Origin: Martensiomyces pterosporus
Taxonomy: Eukaryota > Kickxellomycota > Kickxellomycetes > Kickxellales > Kickxellaceae
NCBI GenBank assembly: GCA_025201845.1
Contig: MU604013.1
Span: 1 to 64,000 of the forward strand
DNA: 64,000 bases
Direction of reading: 5' to 3'
How positions within the stretch are numbered: position 1 is the stretch's first letter; every line of letters begins with the position of its first letter. Below, piece after piece: positions 52,107-62,691 of the stretch. The notes under the pieces are model-generated. The model was not told the DNA's origin, did not search any database, and saw only the letters and a list, made by a program, of their open reading frames with translations. The position numbers were made by a program, and so were the translations under genes.

Positions 52107-55100
52107 ATGGAGACCTATGATAGCATCGACGTCCACGCTCCGCCCAGCGAGTACTACAAGCCAGTCAGCGCGAGCAACTCGCCCGGTGTCATCAGGCGCC
52201 GCTCCCGTACATACCAAGTAGGTTGCCGAACAAGCTGCCCTCCCGTCTGCTTGATGTTCTGGCATGGAGACAATACAATACCGCATCCCTTTGTGTGAAA
52301 TCGCCTCTGCTCCCTTTGTTGCTGCACACCGCATCTCCCAAAACGACAAAAATTAGGCTGCGTAATTCTCCTTTCCCCTGCACACGTTGCCTTTGTCCTC
52401 TTAGCCTGCATGTCGGAGAGCAGGGGGCAGAGGCGCGGCAGCAAAAAAACCACTATCGACAGCTGATTGTTATGCGATGCAATGTATAATGTCGTCAATA
52501 GCCGGTTGTTCTCCCACCCCTCCTCTCCCTTTCGCTCTTGTTCGGAGAAAGCGTGGAGGTGGGCGGAAAGGGGTGACGCATTCCTCTCTGGCCCTCACGT
52601 CATCGCCAGCTGCCAAATAGAAGGATTGCTGGGGTATTCGAGGCTATTTCCTTCTTTGGCTACAGACCGCCTAATTCATGCGTCATTCCGCCTGGCGCTT
52701 TCCTTTGCTTCCACCCCTTGTTTGATCCTGCCGTTGTAGAGAAAGTATGGCGGCCAGTCAAAATCGCCTTCTCGGCCCTTGAGCATGCAGTCCATCTCTC
52801 TGCATCGCCGCGGATCTGTTGGTACGTACCTTTTTTTTCCCTTTCAGCTGGCAGCCTGCCAAAAGTGCCAGCCGTCACCCGACTATTGGCGTTCACCGTG
52901 CAAAAGCTCTCCACACTGACCTAGCAATCTCGTGCATTTGCAACACCCACCTGGTCCACTGCTGACTCGGTAGACGACAGAACAGCTCATCCGCGCCGCT
53001 TTTTTATCGATATCGATACGATCGAAAAGGCCGTTTTGGAGCAAGAGGACACTGATGGCGACTTTCAAATCACCATCGAGGACTCTGGCCCGAAGGTGCT
53101 CAAGGTGCCCACAGCGAGCAGCGGCGGGTTCCGAACCTTCGAGATCCGCGGCACCTACATGCTCTCGAACCTCTTGCAGGAGATGGCGCTGGCCAAGGAC
53201 TGCGGGCTCAAGCAGGTGGTCATCGACGAGGACCGGCTGAACGAGAACCCCGTGAGCAGGCTCTCGCGCATGATCCGCACCACCTTCTGGAACGGCCTCG
53301 TCCGCTGCATGGACGAGTCGGGCATCCAGGCCATCTGTGCCGATCCAAAGAACACCAAGGGCGACGCCAACCCGATCATCTACGTGCCCTACAATGACCA
53401 GCCTGCATTCGAGTACTACACTGGGATTGCCAAGGATCTGAAGGACCTGAACATCGAGGTGGTCAAGCTGCCCAAGGACATCACGCCGCAGTATGTCAAG
53501 TCGATCAACAACCGATTCGGAATCCTCTCGCTGGCTGCCGACGTCTCGTATGACGCCAACGGCCGGCTGGTCTACAAGCCGCTTGCATTTGTCGTTCCTG
53601 GAGGGCGGTTCAACGAGCAGTACGGGTGGGATAGCTACTTTGAGTCCCTGGGCCTGCTGGTTGATGGCAGGTACCAGCTGGCCAAGAACATGGTTGACAA
53701 CTTCGCCTACGAGATCAAGCACTACGGCAAGATCCTCAACGCCAACCGCTCGTACTACCTCACCCGCTCGCAGCCACCTTTCCTCACGGACATGACGCTG
53801 AAGGTGTTTGAGGCACTGCCGGCAAGCACTCCGGAGGAGAAAGAGGAGAACCACGAGTGGCTGCGCAGGTCATTTGATGCTGCCATTTCGGAGTACTTCC
53901 AGGTATGGATGGACAAGCCCCGGTATGACGAGAAGACGGGACTCAGCTGCTACCACCCAACAGGCATTGGAATGCCGCCAGAGACGGAGAGCACACATTT
54001 TGACCACCTCATAAAGCCTTTTGCCGAGCGACTCGGTGTGGGCATAGAGGAGTACAAGAGCATGTACACCAAGGACCAGATCAGCGAGCCCGAGCTCGAC
54101 GAGTACTTTGTCCACGACCGCGCTGTGCGCGAGTCCGGCCACGACACCACGTACAGACTTGAAAAGCGGTGTGCCAGTCTCGCCACCGTCGACCTCAACT
54201 GCCTTTTGTACAAGTACGAGGTCGATATTGCCGACACCATCGACGAGCACTTTGGCGGCAGGTTTGCGTGGACCGGCGGGCGCGAAATGACTGCGGCCGA
54301 ATGGCGTCTGCGCGCAGAGACCCGCAGGCAGAACATCGACAAGTACCTGTGGAACGAGCAAAAGGGGCTCTATTTTGACTACGACGTCAGGCTGGGCGAG
54401 CAGTCTGTCTACGAGTCCGTCACGGCGTTCTGGGCCCTGTGGGCCGGCTGCGCCACGCCTAGGCAGGCACGCAGGCTGGTTGACGTTGGATGCCGCAAAT
54501 TCGAGGTCGAGGGCGGGCTTGTGAGTGGCACAGAGGAGTCGCGTGGCCGCATCACCCTCCACCGACCCAACCGGCAGTGGGACTTCCCGTTTGGCTGGGC
54601 GCCGCACCAGATCATGGCCTGGTACGGCCTGTACAACTACGGGTTTGTCGATGTTGCGCGCCGCTTTGCGTACCGCTGGCTGTTCACCATCACGCAGTCG
54701 TTTGTTGATTTCAATGGCGTGGTGCCGGAGAAATTCGATGTCGTCAGGATGACTCACCGCGTGCAAGTGGAGTACGGCAACGTGGGCGTGGACTTCAAGA
54801 TGGTGCCCAGAGAGGGATTCGGCTGGATGAACTCGTCGTACCAGGTGGGGCTCACATACCTGACGTCGCACATGCGCAGGGCACTGGGCATGCTGACGCC
54901 GCCCGACGTGTTTTTCAAGAAAACGAACTGGAAGACGGATGGAACGCCCTCGCACTCGCCTGCTACTACGCCTGGTCCTGTCCCTGTGTTCATCCCTGAG
55001 GTTGGCACGCCTAGACACAAGCCGCAGAGTAATGCGCTGTACAGTGCACTGCGCAACCTGAAGCTCGGCAGCTGCAACGAGGGCGCGAAGCCGAACAATG

Positions 55101-55261
55101 TGGCAGAGGAAGCTAACGACCCTAGGTTCGGCGATCGCAGCGACCCGCTGGGCTACTTTGACAGACCAGCACCTGTCAGCCCACCTCAGTCTGCGGCTGA
55201 CGCCAAGTCGCCCAATCCCGAGTTCTCATCCGACGAGGAGATCAAAAAAGCGCTCCGATGA
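52107..55261 (+). CDS. nth1: Neutral trehalase (GH37) with regulatory N-terminus
   Basis: Two exons at least. Exon 1 is 52107-52217 (to ...RTYQ, donor GTAGGT) and exon 2 is 52925-55261 (acceptor CCTAG), giving about 815 residues. An alternative pairing, donor GTACAT at 52207 with acceptor GGTAG ending at 52973, also keeps frame and yields RRRSHDRTAHPRRFF. Exon 1 supplies a YDSIDVHAPPSEYY start and an RRRS protein-kinase-A-type site. Exon 2 gives the calcium-binding loop EQEDTDGDFQITIEDSGPKV, then both GH37 signatures, PGGRFNEQYGWDSYF and QWDFPFGWAP. It hydrolyses cytosolic trehalose to glucose. In yeast the enzyme is activated by PKA phosphorylation, 14-3-3 binding and calcium, and the matching motifs are visible here. 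The C-terminal tail (about 120 residues) is longer than in yeast. Confidence 0.93.
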
Positions 55262-55688
55262 ACAAGGACAACATTGAGTTTGGGAACAGACACGCTCAGT
55301 CAAACTAGACACAAGTATTAATACAACAAGCATGCAGTACACAGCTGGCAGCAGCTCTACACAGGAGCAGAAAGAATGGCACAAGTGGCCAGTCTCCTCT
55401 CTTTTACAACGTTCTGCATGGTGTTGCTCAGAACTGGGACTGCCGGAATCATGCCCAGCAACCTAAAGAACAGGCACACAGCCGTAGTGGATGCTAAGTC
55501 GGGGCCCGCTACCGCAGGCTGCGCAACCATCGCACTGGCTTGGTTCTGCAGAATCTGCCCTGGGGTCTTGTTTTGCTCTTCATTGTTTGCTGCTCAAGTC
55601 TGGCAGCAGCCCTGTTGACCAAATCACCCGTCAGTGGCCGAACCACAGAATGCTCACCTTGAGTATTTGAATAGGAAAATAAAAAATA
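55262..55688. other. Intergenic, no confident gene
   Basis: Convergent 3' ends of trehalase and the BAHD gene. Frames of about 70-80 codons are open on both strands (55376-55618 plus, and the opposite strand). Neither shows a domain, and the minus-strand one lacks an early ATG. Confidence 0.5.
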
Positions 55689-57155
55689 CTAGCTGATTTG
55701 AATGGCGTTTTTCATCCAAAACTCATTCTCTACCATTTCCCGGAAAGTAGGCGCGTCGAGACCCATGGAGATGTTGACGCCTTTCGTGGGGGGCGGGCAC
55801 GGCATGAATACAGCAATGCCTGGCGTCATGTTGATGAACGACACCCACTCTTGGCAGCCGTCGCCAAAGTCTGCCTCAAACATCCTAAACCGCGTGTGGT
55901 TGGATGTTACAAGAATGGCCGGGCAGTTAAGAAACCGCGCCACTGGCTTTGTAAATGACGCGGGATCGGAGTCGATCATGTCGACAAACGAGCCAGCATA
56001 TGGTGCATCAAGGGCGTCCACACATTTTCTAACGTTTGCCACAACCCGGGCCAGGGATTCAGCCGTGGTGGGAGCCAAAAGGTCGTCAAATGCATTGCTT
56101 ATGCACGGGGAAATCAGCGCGTTGCCAGCGTAGTTTTTGTCGCTAATGCCAATGCGGTGCCGGATGTCGCATGCAAAAACCGTTTGATGGCGCTCTTCCA
56201 TCCAAGATATCCAGCTCAAGACGGCCTCACATACTGAGGTGAGTCGGCGAACGAGGACATTGCTCTTCCTTTTGGCACTGCAATGCGCCTGGACATATGT
56301 TTTGGCAAGCAGTGCAATCAGTAGGTCGTTGTCGGATACACGGGTTCCTTTAGGCACAAACTCGCTGACGGATGCACGCAGGGTTTCCAATGTGGCCTTG
56401 GGTATATGGAATACGTGTGTTTCGCACTGCATGACGATAGAAAACACCCCTAGTGCGCATCCACGTATTTCAGGCAATAGCCACGCCAGCCACCTAGCGA
56501 CGATATTGGACTGTGTAAACATGTTGTAGGTGTCTGCGTCTATTTGCTTGCGCGCTGTTGGGAGATTTTTCTGGATGAGGGAGCGGTCAAACACAAAGCG
56601 GGGCTCAGGTACTCTGGCTGCCACATTGCGCATAGCCTTGCACAGCTTGGCCCAGTGGTTGAGAAAGGCGTAGTAGCCAACGCCATCTACGACGCTGTGC
56701 GAGATGCCAAGGAACAGAACCAGCCCGCTGTTGTCTTTCAGCCGAACTATGTGCACATGGGTGGTTTTGATTTCACCGCGCAAATCCGGTACGAGGAATG
56801 CGTTAATGGCTGCAATGTCGCTTGGCCACTTGTCTTTGCCGAATCCCGCGGACTTTATATCCTTGTAATGAAGGCTGCTCGCTGTCTCGACGTATTTAGG
56901 CATGTTGAGATTGCCGCTGTCCACGACCATGTCAAATCGGCCATACTTTGTGCTGCGGAGGCGCCCCACAAGGATGGGAAAATGCTGAAGAGCCAGATAG
57001 AATGAGGTCCTGAGTGGCTCGGACGGCATGAAGTCGCCTGCACCACTGGTGTTTTCATAAAAGAAGATGTAGGGAATCCTGATCACCCCCACCAGCATGT
57101 CGATGGCGGAAAGCGGAATCGCCTGCGACCTGACAACAGTGGCAAGCTGCTCCAT
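55689..57155 (-). CDS. BAHD-type acyl-CoA-dependent acyltransferase
   Basis: 488 residues from the ATG at 57155 (MEQLATVVRSQAIPL); the upstream in-frame extension to 57239 is leader-like. The two BAHD hallmarks are present: HxxxD as HSVVDGVG (about residue 155), supplying the catalytic His, and the structural DFGxG as DFGDGC near the C-terminus. The N-terminal layout (LRTSFYLALQHFPILVGRLR) is the standard first chloramphenicol-acetyltransferase-like half. Relatives acylate hydroxyls or amines of secondary metabolites (trichothecene 3-O-acetyltransferase, hydroxycinnamoyltransferases). Substrate unknown. Codon use is less biased than in neighbours, and a decayed copy of the C-terminal part lies just upstream (57530-57660). 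Confidence 0.9.
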   Translation of the reverse strand: MEQLATVVRSQAIPLSAIDMLVGVIRIPYIFFYENTSGAGDFMPSEPLRTSFYLALQHFPILVGRLRSTKYGRFDMVVDSGNLNMPKYVETASSLHYKDIKSAGFGKDKWPSDIAAINAFLVPDLRGEIKTTHVHIVRLKDNSGLVLFLGISHSVVDGVGYYAFLNHWAKLCKAMRNVAARVPEPRFVFDRSLIQKNLPTARKQIDADTYNMFTQSNIVARWLAWLLPEIRGCALGVFSIVMQCETHVFHIPKATLETLRASVSEFVPKGTRVSDNDLLIALLAKTYVQAHCSAKRKSNVLVRRLTSVCEAVLSWISWMEERHQTVFACDIRHRIGISDKNYAGNALISPCISNAFDDLLAPTTAESLARVVANVRKCVDALDAPYAGSFVDMIDSDPASFTKPVARFLNCPAILVTSNHTRFRMFEADFGDGCQEWVSFINMTPGIAVFMPCPPPTKGVNISMGLDAPTFREMVENEFWMKNAIQIS

Positions 57156-57529
57156 TGAGAAAAAACATGTGTTGAGGCTAGAGAAGGAGATGGCAACGAA
57201 TCTCAGCAAGAGAGAAAAGATAGAGGGAGCAGAGCGCACAGCTTGCTTGGTAGGCTATCTATCTCTGAGAAGCAGGCCACGCGAGCTGTATATTGTTTTC
57301 GGGCGTTTTTGCAAGCCACACCATCACCCATTGTCCGCGCGTATTCGCCTGCTGCTACTTCATTTCCTTAATCTCATTCCACAGCCACGTAAGCCACCAA
57401 AAGCAAGCATCGTATAATTGCCAATTGCAAGCCATAAAAGCAATAAAGCACTCAAAATAACCGATGTATTGCCTGCAACGGTGCTATTCGTGGATAAACT
57501 ACAAGCTCGTCTTCGCGGAGGCGCTCGCT
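57156..57529. promoter_or_regulatory. BAHD gene upstream region
   Basis: 374 bp, purine-rich on the plus strand near 57180-57240, with no TATA consensus. It separates the intact gene from its remnant. Confidence 0.4.
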
Positions 57530-57660
57530 CAGAACTCATTCTCGAGTAGACGCTCTGTGACAGGTGGCATCCAAGCTTGGCAGCCACCACAAAAGCCAGC
57601 TCTAAATATCCTAGTATGCCTCGCTTCTAGCCATACGGAAGCGGCACCAGAGTGCATCAC
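57530..57660 (-). pseudogene. Remnant of a second BAHD acyltransferase (C-terminal part)
   Basis: On the minus strand the frame reads ARHTRIFRAGFCGGCQAW then MPPVTERLLENEF and stop. The neighbouring intact enzyme has SNHTRFRMFEADFGDGCQEW and later REMVENEFW. At DNA level the blocks CTTGGCAGCC and AACTCATTCTC are shared on the plus strand (about 57576 and 57533 against about 55852 and 55720). About 30 residues between the two matching blocks are missing and the DFGDG motif is altered to GFCGG. I read it as a degraded tandem copy. Upstream parts of a full gene are not found before 57789. Confidence 0.65.
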
Positions 57661-57788
57661 TCGGTTAGTCTTACCGGTGCCACAGGGCCAGGGTGCGTGC
57701 TATGTCCCAGTGCATGGGTTTTTGCTGTAGTAAGCAGCACTTCACAGAATAGATTTGGGTGCCATAGCAGACATGCTTGCGTGGGACA

Positions 57789-60288
57789 TCAAATAGCGCC
57801 TCCGCAGCTGTGGCTTTGTGCGCTGCTGTACTCGGGCTTGTTTCGCAAGTGCTGGTGCTTGGACCTGCACTGCTTGGGCGATTTCGTCCCGATCCGATCG
57901 GAAATGTATCTCCAGTTGCGCTTGCCCTTGGCTGATGCAGCCAACGCCATCAGCACTCCGACCTCCCCAGGCGTCCATGACTTTGTGTGTCTCCTTGCGC
58001 TATGCTCCTTCAGCATGTTGGTGACCATGGCGTCGGGGACATCCAGCTTCTCGGCAACGTCTCTTGTGGTCATTCCGCCCTCGGCGACCATTTTGAAAAC
58101 TGCCGCAGGGGTGGTATCCTTGACCTTGCCGATGTAAAATGGATGCGCCAGCATGGCGCCGTTTGTCCACTTCTCAAGCGTGTCTCTGTGGCACAGGGGC
58201 AAGTTCCGGCGGATCACCAGTCTGATCATGGCCACATTGAGTTTTCCGGCATGCTCGTCGATGATGCGCTGGACTGTGTGTCTGGCGCCCTCCTTGAGCG
58301 CCCCATCCGGGTGCTCCTTCTTGTTGATGAAGTGCATGGCCAAAGCCACGCGGCCCTCGGACAGTCCAGGCGAGAGCTGCTTGGCGATCTCCTTGTTTGA
58401 CATGCCCGTGGTGCACAGCCTGCGCAGTGCGGCCAAGGCAGAGGCGGACCACTCAAACTTGCCCAGGAGGAGGTCGTTCATGTGGATGCAGTCGCCAGCA
58501 TTGATCCACATGTAGTTTGAAACGGCAATGAAGTTGATGCGCGCTGTCGGACCCGGATAGTACTTCATGATGAACGTCCGCATGCGGTTGGCCGTGGCCC
58601 AGGAGAACGTCTCCACCCTGTACGTCCATGCGCGTTTCCCTCCTTCATAGGTGTTGTGCTCCAAGCATGTGAGCTCTGGAACTCCGGCTGCCCTGCCCAC
58701 CTCTGCCCAGTCTATCAGCCCACGTGTTTCATGCTGTCGCTCAACCTCCTTGGAGATGTCAGCAATTTGGCTGGCCGAGGGTGTGGCTGCATGCTTTGCC
58801 TGAAGATGCACGTACCGCGCCTTGCACTTCGCAGCATCCTTGTTGAGCAGCTGGCTGGTTGCATCCCAGTCTATCGAATCCATGGTCTCGTTGTTTTTGA
58901 TGAGCCGCACAAGGTATTCCTCAGCTTGCTTGCTCCACTCATCCCGTCCTTCAGCACGGTCCGTCTCACACCTCTCTACACAGCTGCGAACGAACAGCAG
59001 TTGACAGATGGATTTCAGGCATCAATTAGTCCTAGTATGTGCGGCTAGCTGTTTCTATTTTATTAAGCTAACGGCCCGCACGTGCTGTGGCCACTTTACC
59101 TTCTCTCTTCAGATAGGCCAGCTTGTATCTGCACTGGCGCGGGATCTTGGTGCCAATAATCAGGGCTGCCTCGACGATGTCGATGTTTGCGTCAACACAC
59201 TGGCACAGCAGCTCGGTCTCCTGGTCAGTCCATTTTGTGGTGACCCGGGAGTTCACCGAATACCCCCTCCAGCACCGCTTCAGGTCCCTCTGCCGGATGC
59301 CCAGATGGGCAGCAATGAGGTCCCAGTTCTCGCCGTGCTTTCGAACCAGCCGCTGCATGGTGTAGAACTGGCCCAGAGTCAAATGAACGATGCTGGCTAA
59401 GGACTTCGAAGATGAAGCGACACTCGTTTTCCCCGCGCTTGTACTGCTTGCGGCAGCAGCTAGCTTGTCGTCCTCCACTACCTCTTCTTGCTCTTGCTCG
59501 TGCTCATGCTCGTGCTCGTGCTCTTGCTTCTGCTGCAGCTCAACGGCTTGCGATGTGGGTTTGCGTTCGGCCACTTTGCGGTAATACAGGTATGACAGGT
59601 ACTCGGGGGTCAGTGCGGGGAGGCATTGAATGACGCTGCAGATACCCTTCCATGTGTATCCGTTTGCGCGGTACTCTGATATCAGTGCAAACAACTCGTC
59701 AGTCATCCTCAGCCCCTCCAACGGCACGTCCATGCTGGGTTCGGCAGAATAGCATGCCGTGTCAGCAGTCATGGGCTGGGACAGGGGACTCAGGTCCAGC
59801 GCATCTGCAATCAAAGGGGGCTGCGGAGGTATCGATAGCGGCGTCAACGGCAGCGCGGGTGGCGGCGGCTGTCTTTGGACCACAGTGGCCATGGAGTTGA
59901 ACTGTGCGATGCAGTCGATAGGCGGAATTCCCACTCTGCTCGAAACAGCGCCCCAGTTGAACTCCCCGGTGAATGGGTCAAAGTGCTGCACCGCAGTCTT
60001 CAAGACTGCAGGAGCCAGCATGCTGCTACCACTGCTAGTGGCTGGCCCCGTGCTGGCAAAGGGCAATTGTTGTGCATAGATCTGCTCCATGGGCTGGGGC
60101 GACACCACGGGATTGAAGCAAGCCCCAATGGTCACGGGTGGGTGGAGCTGCGGAATGAATGGCGGCATGCTGGAGCTCTTTCCTGGATACTGCTGTGGGG
60201 CTCCGCCTAGGATTTCCTCGCGGCGGATGGGTGCCAGCTGCGGCATGTCCCTGGCCGTCAGCCAGTTGCTGCTGAATGGCGAATACAT
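57789..60288 (-). CDS. Multi-repeat Myb/SANT DNA-binding protein (two exons)
   Basis: Exon 1 is 60288-59100 (396 codons plus 1 nt) and exon 2 is 58975-57789; the intron is 124 bp (GAAG|GTAAAG ... GTGTAG|AG) with a CTAAT branch-like site. Joined length is 791 residues. Exon 2 alone has no in-frame ATG before Met10 and would lose the first half of a repeat. The N-terminal 230 residues are Pro/Ala/Gln-rich. A (EH)n acidic-His run precedes the repeats. Myb-like units follow: FYTMQRLVRKHGENWDLIAA, WTDQETELLCQCVDANIDIV, DEWSKQAEEYLVRLIKNNET, a degenerate middle part, FEWSASALAALRRLCTTGMS, and a last one SWTPGEVGVLMALAASAKGK then RNWRYI. It resembles SNAPC4/Bas1-like multi-Myb regulators in organisation only; a nuclear DNA-binding role is inferred. 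Confidence 0.78.
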
Positions 60289-61272
60289 AGTGCGTTTGCT
60301 CCAGTAATTACAGAATAAGTTAGGTGTGTGAATACCAATGCGCTTGCTTTTATTGCAGAGAGGAAAGAAAGAAAAAAGAGACGATGGATATGCTGGCTGG
60401 TCTGGAGTGGAGTTGAGGATGGGGGATGCCACAGCAATGTCTACTTATCTGCCTCACTTTGGCCAGCCCACTCGCAGGGGGAGGGAATCCAAGCGTGCGT
60501 TTTATACATGCGTCTTTTTTTGGGCGTTCCCCTCACACGCCCACGCCCTCCATACGGCTCCCTATTTTTTCAATTAACTCTCTGTTGCTGAGCTATCCAT
60601 TGTTCGCAGGTGTTTACACGGGGACACATGTAAGGGGCCGGAGAGAGTGGATACCGCTGGCATCAGAAGCTGCAGCGAGTATCCACCTTTTTTCCTGCGA
60701 GCAACCCCAGTTGAATGAGGGTGGAAACGCAATAAGCCCATTTTAGGAAGGGGAGGATAATGAGATACATGCTCCCTGAGATGCTTTTTTCACTCCAAGA
60801 GTATGCAGGCCGTCTGCGCCTGTCAGGCCCTATTTATGCCTTGGCCTGCATTGAATGCGTCTTTGCAAGCGATTTGGGAGACTTCGTGGGCGACGGAGCC
60901 AATCCAACTCAGTCCACATAATGCTAATTAAATACGCAACCCCCATCCACTCTTGGCTCACATTCAGTCTCAAACTATCCAACCACTCGTATGCACGGTG
61001 GGGCTTTATCGTGCATTAATGAAAAAAAGTAAAGCAAACCAAAAAATCTCATATAGTGCCAATAACAGCGGATGTTAATTCACCCGCATATGCTAAAAAC
61101 AAACGAGAAGGTGAAGGAAATCACGCTCTATTGGGGAGTTTTTTTTGTCTCTCTCTCTTGCGCTGGCAACCAAACCACTGTCGCAAGGCAGCAAAAGGAG
61201 CAGCAAGACTCGGTCAAGGCGACCCAAAAAAAAAAAAAGTTGCTCCATGCGCTGATTTTCAATTTGATATTC
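60289..61272. other. Intergenic: Myb gene promoter and sua5 3' end
   Basis: 984 bp without a recognisable gene. A-rich homopolymers occur at 61021-61030 and 61226-61240, close to the sua5 stop at 61273. Overlapping frames at 60328-60746 are chance. Confidence 0.5.
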
Positions 61273-62691
61273 TTAGCACACGATGTGCTGCGACGCAGCC
61301 TTGCCAAGCCTGTTCATCACTGCCAGCCCCTCGTTGTCCTCGCTGACTCCCTGGACCAGAATTCCGTCGACCTTTGCGTCCTCGTCCAGCGATCTCAGCA
61401 GGGCAAATATCTCGTGCGCCAGCTCCCTTGCGTCAGCAACACGGTGGACGACAACAGCGCACTCGCCACTATCACTTGTGAGCAGGGGCTGGCAGCTACC
61501 ATCGTCGCCGATAATGACCGCACCAAGCCTCTTCGCGCCTTCTGCAGCAAGCTTACCGATCGACTCGCGCATCTTCTGGCCAACCGATGCATTTCCAGCG
61601 GCATTCGGCGACGGCACAAAGAGATAGACCGGTGCAGTGGGCGAGTAGTGGCGGTACTTCATACCAGGCGTGGTCGGGTTTGCCTCCATCTCTGAGCTCG
61701 TGAAATCCCTGCGATACACCCTAAGCCTCTTCCACTCCTCGCCGCCGAGCTCCTGCAGCTGCTCAAAGGTGACGCCCCCAGGACGCAGGATGCATGGGGC
61801 CAGCTCTCCGCCAACATACGCATTCCTGGAATACGCGTCCAGCACGGTGCTCTCCACACCCACATCGCACGCGCCCGCATCAACAATGAGCGGCAAGCGG
61901 CCATCGAGATCGTGCTTGACATGCGCTGCCTGCGTAGGCGACGGTCTTCCCGATGCATTGGCACTGGGTGCAGCCAATGGCAGCCCGCACGCCGAGATGA
62001 TGGCGCGTGCCACCGGGTGCGAGGGGAACCTGAATGCCACGGTATCACCGTGTCCACCGAGCACCGCCATGGGGATGCACTTGGGACGCGGCATAACGAT
62101 AGTCAGGGGCCCTGGCCAGAACCTGCGGATAACCTCGTGGTAGGCCCTGGGGATCTCAGGCCACTTGCCATCGCCTCCCTTCTGGCGGTCCGCCTCTTGG
62201 GCCTCGCGCATCAGCTGCGCCAGCTCCTCGCCCTCCAGTGCGGCATTATCAGTGCCGAGGAATGGCATGGGCGCTGCCGCCTCAGTGTCTTCAGGGCATG
62301 CAGGCAAATGGTACAGCGCGCGGAGCATTCGCAGGGACGACACGTGGACGATAAGGGGGTTGTCCGAGGGACGGCCCTTCACGCGGTAGATCTCACTTAC
62401 CGCTGAGCTGTCCAGCGCATTGGCTGCTAGACCGTACACTGTTTCGGTGGGGATCGCTACGCAGCGGTTGAGGCGCAGCTGCCTCTTGCTCTCGTCAACC
62501 CACTGAGTGTTTTGGCCCGTGGCCGTAAAGCCGCCGTCCTCCAAGGCGCTGCTGAAGTGGAGAGTGGTTGACGTCGATGGCAGCACTTTGGTGGTGGTGG
62601 TGGTGGCTGCGGCACGAGATACAGTGGGGACCGTCATGTTAGCGGAGGCTGAGAATAGTCGTTTTGCGAGAAACCGTGATGCACGTAGCAT
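61273..62691 (-). CDS. sua5: Threonylcarbamoyl-AMP synthase Sua5 (YrdC plus Sua5 domains)
   Basis: 472 residues from 62691. The YrdC domain (about residues 65-290) has CVAIPTETVYGLAANALDSS, then RVKGRPSDNPLIVHV and LAAPSANASGRPSPT, the usual ATP/bicarbonate/threonine-binding signature. The linker TPGMKYRHYSP and the C-terminal Sua5 domain follow. It makes L-threonylcarbamoyl-AMP, the first step of t6A37 formation on ANN-decoding tRNAs. Residues 1-18 (MLRASRFLAKRLFSASAN) form a good mitochondrial presequence. A second Met at residue 19 (62637) could start a cytosolic form, matching the need for t6A in both compartments. Divergent from mre11. Confidence 0.95.
   Translation of the reverse strand: MLRASRFLAKRLFSASANMTVPTVSRAAATTTTTKVLPSTSTTLHFSSALEDGGFTATGQNTQWVDESKRQLRLNRCVAIPTETVYGLAANALDSSAVSEIYRVKGRPSDNPLIVHVSSLRMLRALYHLPACPEDTEAAAPMPFLGTDNAALEGEELAQLMREAQEADRQKGGDGKWPEIPRAYHEVIRRFWPGPLTIVMPRPKCIPMAVLGGHGDTVAFRFPSHPVARAIISACGLPLAAPSANASGRPSPTQAAHVKHDLDGRLPLIVDAGACDVGVESTVLDAYSRNAYVGGELAPCILRPGGVTFEQLQELGGEEWKRLRVYRRDFTSSEMEANPTTPGMKYRHYSPTAPVYLFVPSPNAAGNASVGQKMRESIGKLAAEGAKRLGAVIIGDDGSCQPLLTSDSGECAVVVHRVADARELAHEIFALLRSLDEDAKVDGILVQGVSEDNEGLAVMNRLGKAASQHIVC

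Noticed and set aside
55376..55618. 80-codon plus-strand frame between trehalase and the BAHD gene
   Set aside because: The opposite strand is equally open; neither has a domain or a supported start.
57464..57730. 88-codon plus-strand frame
   Set aside because: It is antisense to the BAHD remnant, which explains the conserved bases better.
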